NCBI RefSeq assembly: GCF_005887095.1
Contig: NZ_PNCI01000008.1
Location: 124,001 to 188,000, forward strand
Source of the DNA: Pseudoalteromonas rubra
Lineage (GTDB): Bacteria; Pseudomonadota; Gammaproteobacteria; Enterobacterales; Alteromonadaceae
Length of the DNA: 64,000 nucleotides
Direction: 5' to 3'
Shown here: piece after piece, positions 1 to 8,333 of the stretch
Numbering within the stretch: position 1 is the first letter of the stretch
Layout of the letters: each line of letters opens with the position of its first letter
Notes under the pieces: generated by a model
Told to the model about the DNA's origin: nothing
Databases searched by the model: none
The model's input: only the letters and a program-made list of their open reading frames with translations
Program-made: the position numbers and the translations under genes

Positions 1-1
1 G

Positions 2-61
2 ACAATCTACTTTGATTTACAACAAATTGGCGATAAGAAGAACGACCTATACTGGGTCTAA
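2..61 (+). CDS. C-terminal end of an unidentified upstream gene (partial)
   Basis: The frame starting at base 2 is open to a TAA at 59-61 and ends in Asp-Leu-Tyr-Trp-Val, which looks like a protein tail; the start lies outside the window. Only about 19 residues are visible, too few to name a family. It could be chance, because the stretch is short. It is followed by about 80 bases with no gene before pilA. Confidence 0.3.
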   Translation, partial: TIYFDLQQIGDKKNDLYWV

Positions 62-141
62 ACTCTGAGAGCACAGATTTAATAAACCCCTGGTGTGAGT
101 GGTTGCTGGCATCGGGTCTAATATCCCTTAGGAGACACATC

Positions 142-597
142 ATGACGCAAAGACAACAGGGTGGTTTTACCCTTATCGAATTAATGATTGTAATCGCAAT
201 CATTGGTATTCTTGCTGCCGTTGCACTGCCGGCATACCAGGATTACATCAACCGCTCTAAAGCATCTGAGCTGTTAGCCGCATCGACTATGCCTAAAGCC
301 TGTGCGACAGAAACTGCTCAAATCGGCGGCAACCCGGCTGTCTGTGACGACGATTTCGACGGCACTCAGTATGTCACTACCCTGACTGTAAGCGCCGCGG
401 GCTTGATTACTATCACAGGTCAGGCTGACATGGCAGGTCTGGTTGTGACACTAACGCCAATTAATGGCGCTGATGGTGAAGCGGCAGAAGCCGGTGACTT
501 CACTGCTGGTTTCCAGATTTCCAGCTGGCAATGTAACGGCTCTGTAAGTGGTACCGCACAAGCGAGCTGGTTGCCTGCAAGCTGTACGACTAACTAA
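142..597 (+). CDS. pilA: Type IV major pilin precursor PilA
   Basis: Encodes the structural subunit of a type IVa pilus. The start at 142 is chosen because AGGAG lies at 130-134 and because it gives the short basic leader MTQRQQGG expected before prepilin-peptidase cleavage; an upstream in-frame start at 103 lacks this logic. Cleavage is expected between Gly and Phe in GG-FTLIEL, with the conserved Glu at mature position 5, followed by a hydrophobic helix of about 20 residues. Two cysteine pairs are visible, one around residues 54-67 and one near the C-terminus (CNGS...ASC), the latter matching the usual D-region disulfide. The length of 151 residues is typical. pilC and pilD follow downstream, and a perfect hairpin separates pilA from them. 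Confidence 0.95.
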   Translation: MTQRQQGGFTLIELMIVIAIIGILAAVALPAYQDYINRSKASELLAASTMPKACATETAQIGGNPAVCDDDFDGTQYVTTLTVSAAGLITITGQADMAGLVVTLTPINGADGEAAEAGDFTAGFQISSWQCNGSVSGTAQASWLPASCTTN

Positions 598-614
598 TAG
601 TTAGCGCTCAATTA

Positions 615-639
615 TGCAAGAGGGGTTCTCCCTCTTGCA
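615..639 (+). terminator. Perfect 10-bp hairpin between pilA and pilC
   Basis: TGCAAGAGGG (615-624) and CCCTCTTGCA (630-639) are perfect inverted repeats around a 5-base loop. No T-run follows, so it is more likely a partial attenuator or a 3'-end stabiliser than a full intrinsic terminator. It would allow more pilA message than downstream message, as expected for a major pilin. Confidence 0.6.
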
Positions 640-651
640 GACTCATCGCAT

Positions 652-1884
652 ATGAATCAACCCGACAAAAATTCTGCCAAGGTCGATACCTTTATCTGGG
701 TCGGCGTCAGTGCCCGTGGCAAACGCCTGCAGGGCGAACTCACCGGAACCAGTGTGGCGCTAGTAAAAGCGCAACTTCGCAAACAGGGTATCACCCCCTC
801 TAAAGTTAAACGCAAACCAAAACCTTTGTTTGGTTTGAGCAGTACCCAAAAAATCACCCCAAAAGACATTGCTGTTGTCACCCGGCAAATTGCAACTATG
901 CTGACCGCAGGTGTGGCTTTGGTACAGGCACTAGATATGATTGCGTCCGGGGCGAAAAATAAAAGTGTCAGTAAGCTGATCACCCACATCGCAGACGAAG
1001 TCAAAGCAGGTCAGCCGCTGGCAAAATCGCTGCGCAGCCACCCAAAGTATTTTGATGAATTATATTGTGACCTGGTTGAATCGGGCGAACAGTCCGGTGC
1101 ATTGGACCGTATTTTCGACCGGGTGGCGTTATACAAAGAAAAAGCCGAAGCACTGAAATCAAAGATCAAGAAAGCCATGTTTTACCCCATAGCGGTGTTG
1201 TCAGTTGCCCTGATCGTGACCTCCATTTTATTGATTTTCGTTGTGCCTCAGTTTGAAGAGATTTTTACCGGCTTTGGGGCTGAGTTACCCGGCTTTACCC
1301 TGATGGTGTTAGGTATTTCTGAGTTTATGCAGGAATACTGGTGGCTATTTCTCATCGGGCTGGGCGGAAGTGGTTACGCCTATAAAGAAGCACTACAACG
1401 CAGTGCCGCGGTGCGCCACTTTAACGACCGCATGGTGCTACAGATCCCGGCCATTGGTGAGATCCTGAAAAAGGCGGCGGTTGCTCGCTATGCCAGAACT
1501 TTGTCTACCACCTTTGCCGCGGGTGTTCCCCTGGTAAATGCGTTGGAATCTGCCGCAGGTGCATCCGGCAACATTATCTATAAGAACGCTATTTTAGATA
1601 TCAAAGGCGAAGTCAGCTCGGGTAATCAGATGAACTGGGCAATGCGCAACGCAAAGATCTTTCCCGATATGGTGGTGCAAATGGTGGCCATTGGTGAAGA
1701 GTCCGGCGCACTCGACAGCATGCTGGCAAAAGTCGCCAGTATTTATGAGCAGGAAGTAGATGACGCCGTCGATGGGTTATCATCACTGCTTGAACCTATG
1801 ATCATGGTGATCCTGGGCGTACTGGTTGGCGGCTTGATTGTTGCTATGTATTTGCCTATATTCCAGCTCGGCACCGTCATTTAA
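652..1884 (+). CDS. pilC: Type IV pilus inner-membrane platform protein PilC
   Basis: A 410-residue GspF/PilC-family protein. It forms the inner-membrane platform that couples the PilB/PilT motors to pilin insertion. Two repeated T2SF domains are visible, around residues 75-195 and 280-400. The first carries VTRQIATMLTAGVALVQAL and VESGEQSGALD; the second carries RTLSTTFAAGVPLVNAL and IGEESGALDSML. Hydrophobic membrane segments lie near residues 175-200, 225-245 and at the C-terminal end. Length is normal for the family. It follows pilA directly; the usual pilB between them is missing here and sits downstream of coaE. Confidence 0.96.
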   Translation: MNQPDKNSAKVDTFIWVGVSARGKRLQGELTGTSVALVKAQLRKQGITPSKVKRKPKPLFGLSSTQKITPKDIAVVTRQIATMLTAGVALVQALDMIASGAKNKSVSKLITHIADEVKAGQPLAKSLRSHPKYFDELYCDLVESGEQSGALDRIFDRVALYKEKAEALKSKIKKAMFYPIAVLSVALIVTSILLIFVVPQFEEIFTGFGAELPGFTLMVLGISEFMQEYWWLFLIGLGGSGYAYKEALQRSAAVRHFNDRMVLQIPAIGEILKKAAVARYARTLSTTFAAGVPLVNALESAAGASGNIIYKNAILDIKGEVSSGNQMNWAMRNAKIFPDMVVQMVAIGEESGALDSMLAKVASIYEQEVDDAVDGLSSLLEPMIMVILGVLVGGLIVAMYLPIFQLGTVI

Positions 1885-1907
1885 CAATAAAAAAGACTCT
1901 ATTTATT

Positions 1908-2783
1908 ATGCAAGAAGTTTGGCACCTTATGGAGCAGCAAACCTGGTTTTGGTTGCTGACCGTCGCTCTGACCAGCCTGTGTATAGGCAGCTTTCTGAAC
2001 GTCGTAATTTATCGTTTGCCCATCATGATGCAACGCGGCTGGCAGGCAGAATGCAGAGTGATTTTATCCCAGGAGCCTGAGGAGCCTGAGCCCGCCCCCT
2101 TTAACCTGATGACGCCGGGCTCAACCTGTCCTAAGTGTGAGAATAAAATTAAAGTTCATCACAATATCCCCCTGCTCAGCTGGTTGTTCTTGAAAGGGAA
2201 ATGCGCTTACTGCGACACCCCTATCGCCAAACGTTATCCACTTATCGAATTACTCACAGGGGTTGCATCAGTCTGGCTGGCCTGGCATTTTTCCGCAACA
2301 CCACAGGCACTTGTCTACTTACTTGTGACCTGGGTCCTCATCGCCCTGATTTTTATCGACATTGACCATATGTTACTCCCCGATCAGCTGACCTTACCCT
2401 TACTCTGGTTTGCGCTGTTGGCCGCCGTATTTGGTATCACCATCACGCCTTCCCAAGCTATCATTGGCGCGGCTGTCGGCTATTTGAGCCTGTGGAGTAT
2501 TTACTGGGCTTTTAAGTTACTAACAGGAAAAGAAGGGATGGGGTTTGGTGATTTTAAACTGCTGGCGGTATTTGGCGCGCTCATGGGATGGCAGTCCCTA
2601 TTGCTGATAGTGTTGTTGTCCAGTGTCGTCGGTGCCGTGATCGGTGCTACTCAGCTTACCGTGCAAGGAAAAGACAAAGCTACACCTATCCCATTTGGCC
2701 CTTACCTCGCCATTGCCGGCTGGCTGACCTTGTTATATGGTGAACAGATCAGTCACTGGTACTTTTCGCTATTAGGAGCTTGA
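1908..2783 (+). CDS. pilD: Prepilin peptidase / N-methyltransferase PilD
   Basis: A 291-residue type IV leader peptidase that cleaves and N-methylates PilA and the pseudopilins of type II secretion. The cytoplasmic zinc-binding domain shows two CxxC pairs (Cys74/Cys77 and Cys99/Cys102). The catalytic aspartates of this GXGD-type aspartic protease are visible in IDIDH (near 151-153) and in GFGD (Asp215). About eight hydrophobic segments are present. An alternative ATG at 1929 would remove seven residues. It lies 23 bases after pilC and 4 bases before coaE, in the conserved pilC-pilD-coaE order. Confidence 0.96.
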   Translation: MQEVWHLMEQQTWFWLLTVALTSLCIGSFLNVVIYRLPIMMQRGWQAECRVILSQEPEEPEPAPFNLMTPGSTCPKCENKIKVHHNIPLLSWLFLKGKCAYCDTPIAKRYPLIELLTGVASVWLAWHFSATPQALVYLLVTWVLIALIFIDIDHMLLPDQLTLPLLWFALLAAVFGITITPSQAIIGAAVGYLSLWSIYWAFKLLTGKEGMGFGDFKLLAVFGALMGWQSLLLIVLLSSVVGAVIGATQLTVQGKDKATPIPFGPYLAIAGWLTLLYGEQISHWYFSLLGA

Positions 2784-2787
2784 TACG

Positions 2788-3399
2788 ATGGCTAAATGGA
2801 TCTTAGGCTTAACGGGCGGAATTGGCGCCGGTAAAACAACAGTATCCGATTTTCTGAACCGATTAGGGATTGTCGTTGTGGATGCAGATATTGTCGCCAG
2901 AGAAGTTGTTGAGCCTGGTAGCGACGGGTTGACTGCTATTGTTGAGCATTTTGGAGAGCAGATACTGACAGCGGAAGGCACGCTTGACCGCCAGGCCTTA
3001 CGCAAGACCATTTTTAGCGATGAAAAGGAAAAGCTCTGGCTAAATAGCCTATTGCACCCGATGATCAGGACGCAACTATTAGCCCAGTTAACCCGCGCCC
3101 AGAGCGACTATGTCATTTTGTCTGCGCCTTTATTGTTTGAAAACGGGCTTGAACAATACTGTGACAAAACGCTGCTTGTCGATGTGCCTGTCGAAGTCCA
3201 GATTGCGCGAACCTGTAAAAGAGACAATAGTCCGCAGCAGCTGGTTGAGCGCATCATAGAGGCACAAATGAGCAGGGCCGATAAACGCGACAAGGCCGAT
3301 TTTATTCTCGACAACCACCAACCTATCGAAGCAATGCATAAACAACTAAGTACATTGCATCAAACCTTTTTACAGCAGGCTGCGGCAAATCATGCTTGA
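2788..3399 (+). CDS. coaE: Dephospho-CoA kinase
   Basis: Catalyses the last step of coenzyme A synthesis, ATP-dependent phosphorylation of the 3'-OH of dephospho-CoA. The 203-residue protein opens with a P-loop, LTGGIGAGKTT at about residues 8-18, followed by VVDADIVAREVV, typical of the CoaE substrate lid. SAPLLFENG and the Arg-rich segment after residue 130 also fit. It sits 4 bases after pilD, a standard gammaproteobacterial linkage. Confidence 0.96.
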   Translation: MAKWILGLTGGIGAGKTTVSDFLNRLGIVVVDADIVAREVVEPGSDGLTAIVEHFGEQILTAEGTLDRQALRKTIFSDEKEKLWLNSLLHPMIRTQLLAQLTRAQSDYVILSAPLLFENGLEQYCDKTLLVDVPVEVQIARTCKRDNSPQQLVERIIEAQMSRADKRDKADFILDNHQPIEAMHKQLSTLHQTFLQQAAANHA

Positions 3400-3506
3400 T
3401 ATGCGTTGAGCAGACTCTGGCATAGCCCAGATCGTCATCAATTCTCTACCCGCATCTAAGCATTTTTGCTACATTTAGTGTAACTCGTTGAAGTCTTAAG
3501 AGCATT

Positions 3507-5183
3507 ATGGAACATCACTCGCCATTACTGAGAAAGTTTATTACCCTTGGCAAACTCACTGCTGAGCAGGTTAAAGCCAAACAAGCCGATGCCCATTCCA
3601 CCGCTGAACTTATTTGTCTGTGCAGCGGCATGAGTAGTCAGGAAATGGCCGAGCAATGCCTGGATCTTTTCAGAGTCCCCTACTTTGACCTGAGCGGTTT
3701 TGATATTACTCAGGTACCAAAAGAGCTGGTCAAGGAAAAGCTGATCCGCCAGCACCACCTGCTGCCACTGGTTAAAAAGGACAGAAAGCTCTTCATAGCC
3801 ACGTCAGATCCAACAGACTACGGGGCATTTGAAAACTTTGAGTTCAGCACAGGTTTGCAGTGCGAGGTTGTCGTCGTAGATTACAAACTGCTCGATCAGA
3901 AAATTGATCAGCTCTTTGACGACAATAGTAGCCTGAGCCTCAGTGAAGACGAGTTTAAAGAATTCGCCAGTCTGGATGTTGAAGACGAGCCCAAGACACA
4001 GAACACGGACGAAGAAAAAGATGATGCCCCGATCATTGTCTACATCAATAAGATTTTGATGGATGCGATAAAAAAAGGGGCCTCGGATCTCCACTTCGAA
4101 CCCTATGAAAAAAAATACCGGGTACGTTTTCGTATCGATGGCTTGTTACATGAAATGGCCAGTCCCCCACACGCATTGTCCAGCCGCTTATCAGCTCGTA
4201 TCAAGGTTATGTCGCATCTGGATATTGCAGAGAAGCGCAAGCCACAGGATGGCCGTATTAAACTGAAAATTTCGGAGCGCAAGAGTATTGATTTTCGTGT
4301 CAGTACACTGCCAACCATGTGGGGCGAAAAGATTGTAATGCGGATCCTGGATTCATCCGCGGCAAAACTGGGGATCGATGCACTGGGGTATGAGGCAGAC
4401 CAAAAAGACATGTATCTCAATGCCCTGGAACAACCGCAAGGGATGATACTGGTCACAGGCCCAACCGGTTCGGGTAAAACGGTTTCTTTGTATACTGGTC
4501 TGAATATACTCAATAAACCAGAGCGTAATATCAGCACTGCGGAAGATCCGGTGGAAATCAACCTCGAAGGGATCAACCAGGTTCAAATTAATACTAAAGC
4601 CGATATGACCTTTGCCAATGCACTGCGGGCATTCCTGCGTCAGGACCCCGATGTCGTTATGGTTGGTGAGATCCGGGATCTGGAAACGGCCGAGATTGCC
4701 ATCAAAGCTGCACAAACCGGTCACCTGGTGATGAGTACCCTACACACCAATTCGGCTTCAGAAACCCTGACCCGACTGCTCAACATGGGTGTCCCCGCCT
4801 ATAACGTGGCAAGCTCAGTGAGCCTTATCATTGCACAGCGTCTGGCCCGTCGTCTGTGCCCTAAATGTAAGGAGCCAGAAAACCTGCCAGCAGAAGAATT
4901 GCAACGCCAGGGCTTTAGCGAGGAGCAGATAAAAAATATGACGGTCTATTCACCCAAAGGGTGCGATCACTGTACTGATGGCTATAAAGGCCGGGTGGGC
5001 ATTTACGAAGTGATGAAAATCACACCAGAGATATCTCACGCTATCATGGATGGCGGGAACTCTCTGGAAATCGCAGAACTGGCTGCCAAACAGGGCTTTG
5101 CGAATCTAAGACAATCCGGACTTAAAAAAGCAGCAGATGGGATCACCTCACTGGCGGAAGTGAACCGGGTAACCAACTACTAA
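3507..5183 (+). CDS. pilB: Type IV pilus assembly ATPase PilB
   Basis: A 558-residue hexameric motor ATPase that drives pilus extension from the cytoplasmic side of PilC. The N-terminal MshEN/T2SSE_N region (about 1-150) precedes an acidic linker. The ATPase core then shows Walker A GPTGSGKT at about 318-325, the Asp-box AEDPVEI, Walker [13 protein letters not shown] and the His-box [12 protein letters not shown] zinc tetracysteine (CPKC ... CDHC) follows at about 451-492, typical of PilB and GspE. A 107-base gap separates it from coaE. In many relatives pilB lies between pilA and pilC, so its position here is unusual. Confidence 0.96.
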   Translation: MEHHSPLLRKFITLGKLTAEQVKAKQADAHSTAELICLCSGMSSQEMAEQCLDLFRVPYFDLSGFDITQVPKELVKEKLIRQHHLLPLVKKDRKLFIATSDPTDYGAFENFEFSTGLQCEVVVVDYKLLDQKIDQLFDDNSSLSLSEDEFKEFASLDVEDEPKTQNTDEEKDDAPIIVYINKILMDAIKKGASDLHFEPYEKKYRVRFRIDGLLHEMASPPHALSSRLSARIKVMSHLDIAEKRKPQDGRIKLKISERKSIDFRVSTLPTMWGEKIVMRILDSSAAKLGIDALGYEADQKDMYLNALEQPQGMILVTGPTGSGKTVSLYTGLNILNKPERNISTAEDPVEINLEGINQVQINTKADMTFANALRAFLRQDPDVVMVGEIRDLETAEIAIKAAQTGHLVMSTLHTNSASETLTRLLNMGVPAYNVASSVSLIIAQRLARRLCPKCKEPENLPAEELQRQGFSEEQIKNMTVYSPKGCDHCTDGYKGRVGIYEVMKITPEISHAIMDGGNSLEIAELAAKQGFANLRQSGLKKAADGITSLAEVNRVTNY

Positions 5184-5254
5184 ATCCCGGCTCCCCCGTG
5201 ACTGTGTGAGAGCTGCACAGTACAATAGAGTAAAATAGTTATGCTGAGGTGCTT

Positions 5255-5497
5255 ATGCCTGTATCTGTAAAATGTCCTACCTGCCAGGCCGCCGTCGTCT
5301 GGTCGGCGCAAAGCCCACATCGCCCTTTTTGTTCGAAACGTTGCCAACTCATTGATTTAGGTGAGTGGTCAGAAGAGAACAATAAAATCTCAACGCCACT
5401 TAACAGTGCGGATTTATCGCCTGAAGCAGCAAGGGATATGGTGGAAGACCTGGAAGCCTTACTGGCCAAAAACGACGATAGTTTTTTTAAAGACTAA
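5255..5497 (+). CDS. yacG: DNA gyrase inhibitor YacG (zinc protein)
   Basis: An 80-residue zinc-ribbon protein; E. coli YacG binds and inhibits DNA gyrase. The motif CPTC ... CSKRC gives the four-cysteine zinc site, with the family signature [16 protein letters not shown]. The start at 5255 is preferred because TGAGG lies just upstream at 5244-5248; an in-frame GTG at 5249 would overlap that ribosome-binding site. An acidic tail follows. The usual upstream neighbour zapD is not present between coaE and yacG; pilB is there instead. Confidence 0.93.
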   Translation: MPVSVKCPTCQAAVVWSAQSPHRPFCSKRCQLIDLGEWSEENNKISTPLNSADLSPEAARDMVEDLEALLAKNDDSFFKD

Positions 5498-5509
5498 CTT
5501 ATACAACGA

Positions 5510-5540
5510 CAAAGCCCGAATAAATAGTTCGGGCTTTGTT
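5510..5540. terminator. Bidirectional intrinsic terminator between yacG and cpxP-like gene
   Basis: CAAAGCCCGAA (5510-5520) and TTCGGGCTTTG (5528-5538) are perfect 11-bp arms around a 7-base loop. A/T flanks on both sides allow use by yacG on the plus strand and by the convergent cpxP-like gene on the minus strand. Confidence 0.85.
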
Positions 5541-5547
5541 CAGTGGT

Positions 5548-6057
5548 TCAGGATGACTGATGTTGATGGCGCTTTTTCCCCATCCGTTTATGGCGCAACT
5601 CCTTGAGCTTATCACGCTGTTCTTCGGTCAGAATATGATAGACCTTATGCTGGGTTTCCAGTCTGATCAGCATCATGTCACGCTTTTGAGGCTGAAATTG
5701 CTCCAATAAAACCTGCGCCTGTGCTTTATCAAACTGCTCGGCCTCGATCAGTGACTTAAATGCATTGTGATACTCACCTCTGTCGTTATCACCGCGAAGT
5801 GACTTAACTTGTTCCTTCTGCGCGTCGAAAATACTTCTTAGCTCGGTTTGCTGGCTTTCAGTCAGTGCCAGATGCTTTACCGCACGTTTCGATAACAACA
5901 TATGACCCATCGCTTTCATTGGCTTCATGTGCTTGGCCTGAGCAGACACCTCAGTCTTGTCTGTATCAGCCAAAACGGTGCCGCTGCCAGCCACAACCGA
6001 AGCCAGCAATAATGCTTTTAATGTGTGACGAATTTTCATCTTGGTGTGTGTGTTCAT
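5548..6057 (-). CDS. CpxP/Spy-family periplasmic LTxxQ protein
   Basis: About 169 residues with an N-terminal signal peptide (basic KMKIRHTLK, hydrophobic ALLLASVVAGSG, cleavage near VLAD). Spy and CpxP are periplasmic chaperone-like dimers; CpxP also restrains the CpxA sensor. The two LTxxQ family motifs are visible as LTESQQTEL and LTEEQRDKL in a mostly helical, charged body. The start at 6057 is chosen because AGGAGA lies at 6065-6070 and a clean signal sequence follows. It is divergent from cpxR-cpxA with CpxR-like boxes between, as for cpxP in E. coli. Calling it CpxP rather than Spy rests mainly on this context. Confidence 0.85.
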   Translation of the reverse strand: MNTHTKMKIRHTLKALLLASVVAGSGTVLADTDKTEVSAQAKHMKPMKAMGHMLLSKRAVKHLALTESQQTELRSIFDAQKEQVKSLRGDNDRGEYHNAFKSLIEAEQFDKAQAQVLLEQFQPQKRDMMLIRLETQHKVYHILTEEQRDKLKELRHKRMGKKRHQHQSS

Positions 6058-6112
6058 AATAGCGTCTCCTGTTAAGTTAGGTTCAACTTTAGCAACGCCA
6101 GAGCAAAGCAAC

Positions 6113-6138
6113 GTCAAGGCTGTGTAAAGTTTTGTCAA
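6113..6138. promoter_or_regulatory. Three tandem CpxR-like half-sites upstream of the cpxP-like gene
   Basis: GTCAA (6113-6117), GTAAA (6124-6128) and GTCAA (6134-6138) are direct repeats starting 11 and 10 bases apart. The last two form GTAAA-N5-GTCAA, one base from the CpxR consensus GTAAA-N5-GTAAA. They lie 56-80 bases upstream of the cpxP-like start, where autoregulated Cpx control is expected. Confidence 0.65.
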
Positions 6139-6188
6139 GAGCTGTTGCAGCCCTCACACATCCGGAGTGTCGACATCATCCCCAGAGC

Positions 6189-6203
6189 GTAAAGAAGTGT
6201 AAA
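6189..6203. promoter_or_regulatory. Consensus CpxR box upstream of cpxR
   Basis: GTAAAGAAGTGTAAA is an exact match to the CpxR consensus GTAAA-N5-GTAAA. It lies 62 bases before the cpxR start, in the divergent region shared with the cpxP-like gene, and predicts positive autoregulation of the operon. Confidence 0.75.
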
Positions 6204-6265
6204 GTCAGTCATCTTACTTATATAGTAAGGTAAGATAAGCGTGAGAAGAGTAATTGAGTTGCAGT

Positions 6266-6952
6266 ATGAACGCGAGAGTACTGGTAATAGACGACGATAG
6301 AGGCCTGTGTGAGCTTCTGCAAGACTATCTGCAAGACGAAGGGTTTGATGTTGACACTGCCCATACTGGCCCTGTGGGACTAGATATGGCGTTAAACAGG
6401 GAATTTGATGTGATCTTACTGGATGTGATGCTACCCCAGCTCGACGGCTTTGAGGTACTCAAAGCATTGCGTGCAAAAAAAATGACCCCGGTGATCATGT
6501 TGACTGCCAAAGGCGATGACTTTGACCGCATCTTCGGACTTGAACTTGGTGCCGATGATTACATTCCAAAACCATTCAATCACAGAGAATTGCTGGCTCG
6601 GATCAAAGCCATTACCCGCCGTGTCGCCCATTTACTTCATAGCACAACAGGTCCGTGCTTCGAATATCACGAACTCGCGCTGGATTTATCCTCACGTACC
6701 GCGAGCATAAAAGGCACACCACTACCACTGACAGGCACAGAGTATGAGATGCTCCACCAGCTTATGAAGTCAGCGGGTCAGACCGTGACTAAACAGAGCT
6801 TGTCTCAAACTGTACTGGGGCGCCCTCTGGCACCTTATGACAGATCTGTGGATATGCATGTCAGCAATGTGCGAAAAAAAATAGCAGTACATAGTGTGCA
6901 TACCTATATCAAAACCTTGCGAGGTTCTGGCTACATTTTCCTTAAGGCGTAA
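6266..6952 (+). CDS. cpxR: Response regulator CpxR (OmpR family)
   Basis: A 228-residue OmpR/PhoB-type regulator. The receiver domain shows the acidic pair in VIDDD at residues 8-11, the phospho-acceptor Asp53 in ILLDVMLP, Thr80 and Lys102 in PKPF. The winged-helix output domain occupies about 130-225 and includes LTGTEYEML and SVDMHVSNVRKKI, typical of CpxR. The start at 6266 removes four residues of a possible upstream TTG start at 6254. cpxA begins one base after its stop. A consensus CpxR box lies upstream. It probably senses envelope stress through CpxA. Confidence 0.93.
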   Translation: MNARVLVIDDDRGLCELLQDYLQDEGFDVDTAHTGPVGLDMALNREFDVILLDVMLPQLDGFEVLKALRAKKMTPVIMLTAKGDDFDRIFGLELGADDYIPKPFNHRELLARIKAITRRVAHLLHSTTGPCFEYHELALDLSSRTASIKGTPLPLTGTEYEMLHQLMKSAGQTVTKQSLSQTVLGRPLAPYDRSVDMHVSNVRKKIAVHSVHTYIKTLRGSGYIFLKA

Positions 6953-6953
6953 G

Positions 6954-8333
6954 ATGAGGAAGTACTTACTAATAAAGATTTTCCTGTGGTTCTGGGGCAC
7001 TATTGCTGCCACGCTATTTATGCTGATGAGTATTAGCCTGTTACAACCAGACATACTGGAAACACGCCAAATCAGCCCTGCCATGATGAAAAACCTGAAC
7101 CACCTGAAGCGTAGCATAGAACGACGTGCCCAGAGCCGACCAGAGCAGGCACTGAACACAATGTTGCCTGGACGTCATCGCAATCACGGTCCGAAAGTTT
7201 ACTTACGTCACAGCGATGAACAACTCAGTGTTTTGAGCCATGCTACCGTTCAGGAATGGGACTTATCTTTACTGAACTTTACTACCAGTGCGCAACCACA
7301 GGTTGTCGATACCGATCGCTATCGTGCCTATGGCCCACTGGATATTCAGCTACGCGGAGAAACCTATCAGCTGTTTCAGCTTATGGACCACCGTGATCCC
7401 CATATTTTGACAAAGATACGGATGCTACCTAACTGGGCAAAACTCATGGTGTTAGTCTTTGCAAGCTTTGCATTTAGCCTTTGGTTTGCACGCGGACTGC
7501 TGAAACCTGTGCGTCAGCTTCAACAGGCTGCCGCTTCCCTCGCTCAGGGTAAGCTCGATGCACGAGCTGGGATAAGCATTTCGCGCCAGGACGAATTAGG
7601 CCAGCTGGGTAAAGATTTTGACCAAATGGCGAGCCGCCTGCAGGCTAACGTGACACAACAAAAAAGGTTACTGGCTGATATTTCTCATGAGTTGCGCTCC
7701 CCCCTGACCAGATTACAGATGGCAAACGGCATTGCCAGTGATAAAGCCCCCGCTCCTTTGCTACCCTACTTGCAACGCGTTGAAAAAGAGGCACACTTAC
7801 TTGAGCACATGTTGAGTGATATTTTGCAATTGTCCCGACTCGAATCTCAGCAACTGGTGCTCACCCCTCATCCAATTTCACTGACAGAGTTATTAGAACC
7901 TATTCTTGATGATGCCAAATTCGAGGGCCAGCAACTGGGTAAGCAGGTCGAATGGCAACCACTGCCGGACATCACCTTGACGGTCGATGCTGCGCTACTC
8001 AATCGCGCATTTGAAAACATCCTGCGTAACGCCATCAAGTACGCCAATAAACAAGTAAGCTTGACGATACAACGCTGTGATGATCAACTCACTGTCACGA
8101 TCAGCGACGATGGCCCTGGTGTCAGTGACACTATGCTGGAAAAACTGTGTATCCCCTTTTTCAGAGCTTCACAAGCACGCACCCCTGATGGTGCAGCAGA
8201 ACCCGGTGGATTCGGACTGGGGCTGGCAATTGCGCAGCACGCTGTAAAAGTGCATCATGGCCACATTCAGTTTAGTAACCACAGTGGCCTGCGTGTTACC
8301 GTAACGCTGCCAATAAGCAACCATGTATTATAG
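6954..8333 (+). CDS. cpxA: Envelope-stress sensor histidine kinase CpxA
   Basis: A 459-residue inner-membrane kinase, close to E. coli CpxA in length. It has a first membrane helix at about 5-28, a periplasmic sensor of about 130 residues and a second helix near 160-180. A HAMP domain (LLKPVRQLQQAA), the HisKA H-box DISHELRSPLTRLQMA and the ATPase boxes follow: ENILRNAIKYA (N), DDGPGV (G1) and GGFGLGLAIA (G2). The start at 6954 is chosen because it gives a proper basic N-terminus (MRKYLLIK) and sits one base after the cpxR stop. Its last 11 bases overlap the hydrolase gene downstream. Confidence 0.94.
   Translation: MRKYLLIKIFLWFWGTIAATLFMLMSISLLQPDILETRQISPAMMKNLNHLKRSIERRAQSRPEQALNTMLPGRHRNHGPKVYLRHSDEQLSVLSHATVQEWDLSLLNFTTSAQPQVVDTDRYRAYGPLDIQLRGETYQLFQLMDHRDPHILTKIRMLPNWAKLMVLVFASFAFSLWFARGLLKPVRQLQQAAASLAQGKLDARAGISISRQDELGQLGKDFDQMASRLQANVTQQKRLLADISHELRSPLTRLQMANGIASDKAPAPLLPYLQRVEKEAHLLEHMLSDILQLSRLESQQLVLTPHPISLTELLEPILDDAKFEGQQLGKQVEWQPLPDITLTVDAALLNRAFENILRNAIKYANKQVSLTIQRCDDQLTVTISDDGPGVSDTMLEKLCIPFFRASQARTPDGAAEPGGFGLGLAIAQHAVKVHHGHIQFSNHSGLRVTVTLPISNHVL

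Noticed and set aside
91..106. A sigma-54-like GG ... GC pair upstream of pilA.
   Set aside because: The spacing is 11 bases between GG and GC instead of 10, and the -24 element lacks the GCAC core, so it is not a credible RpoN promoter.
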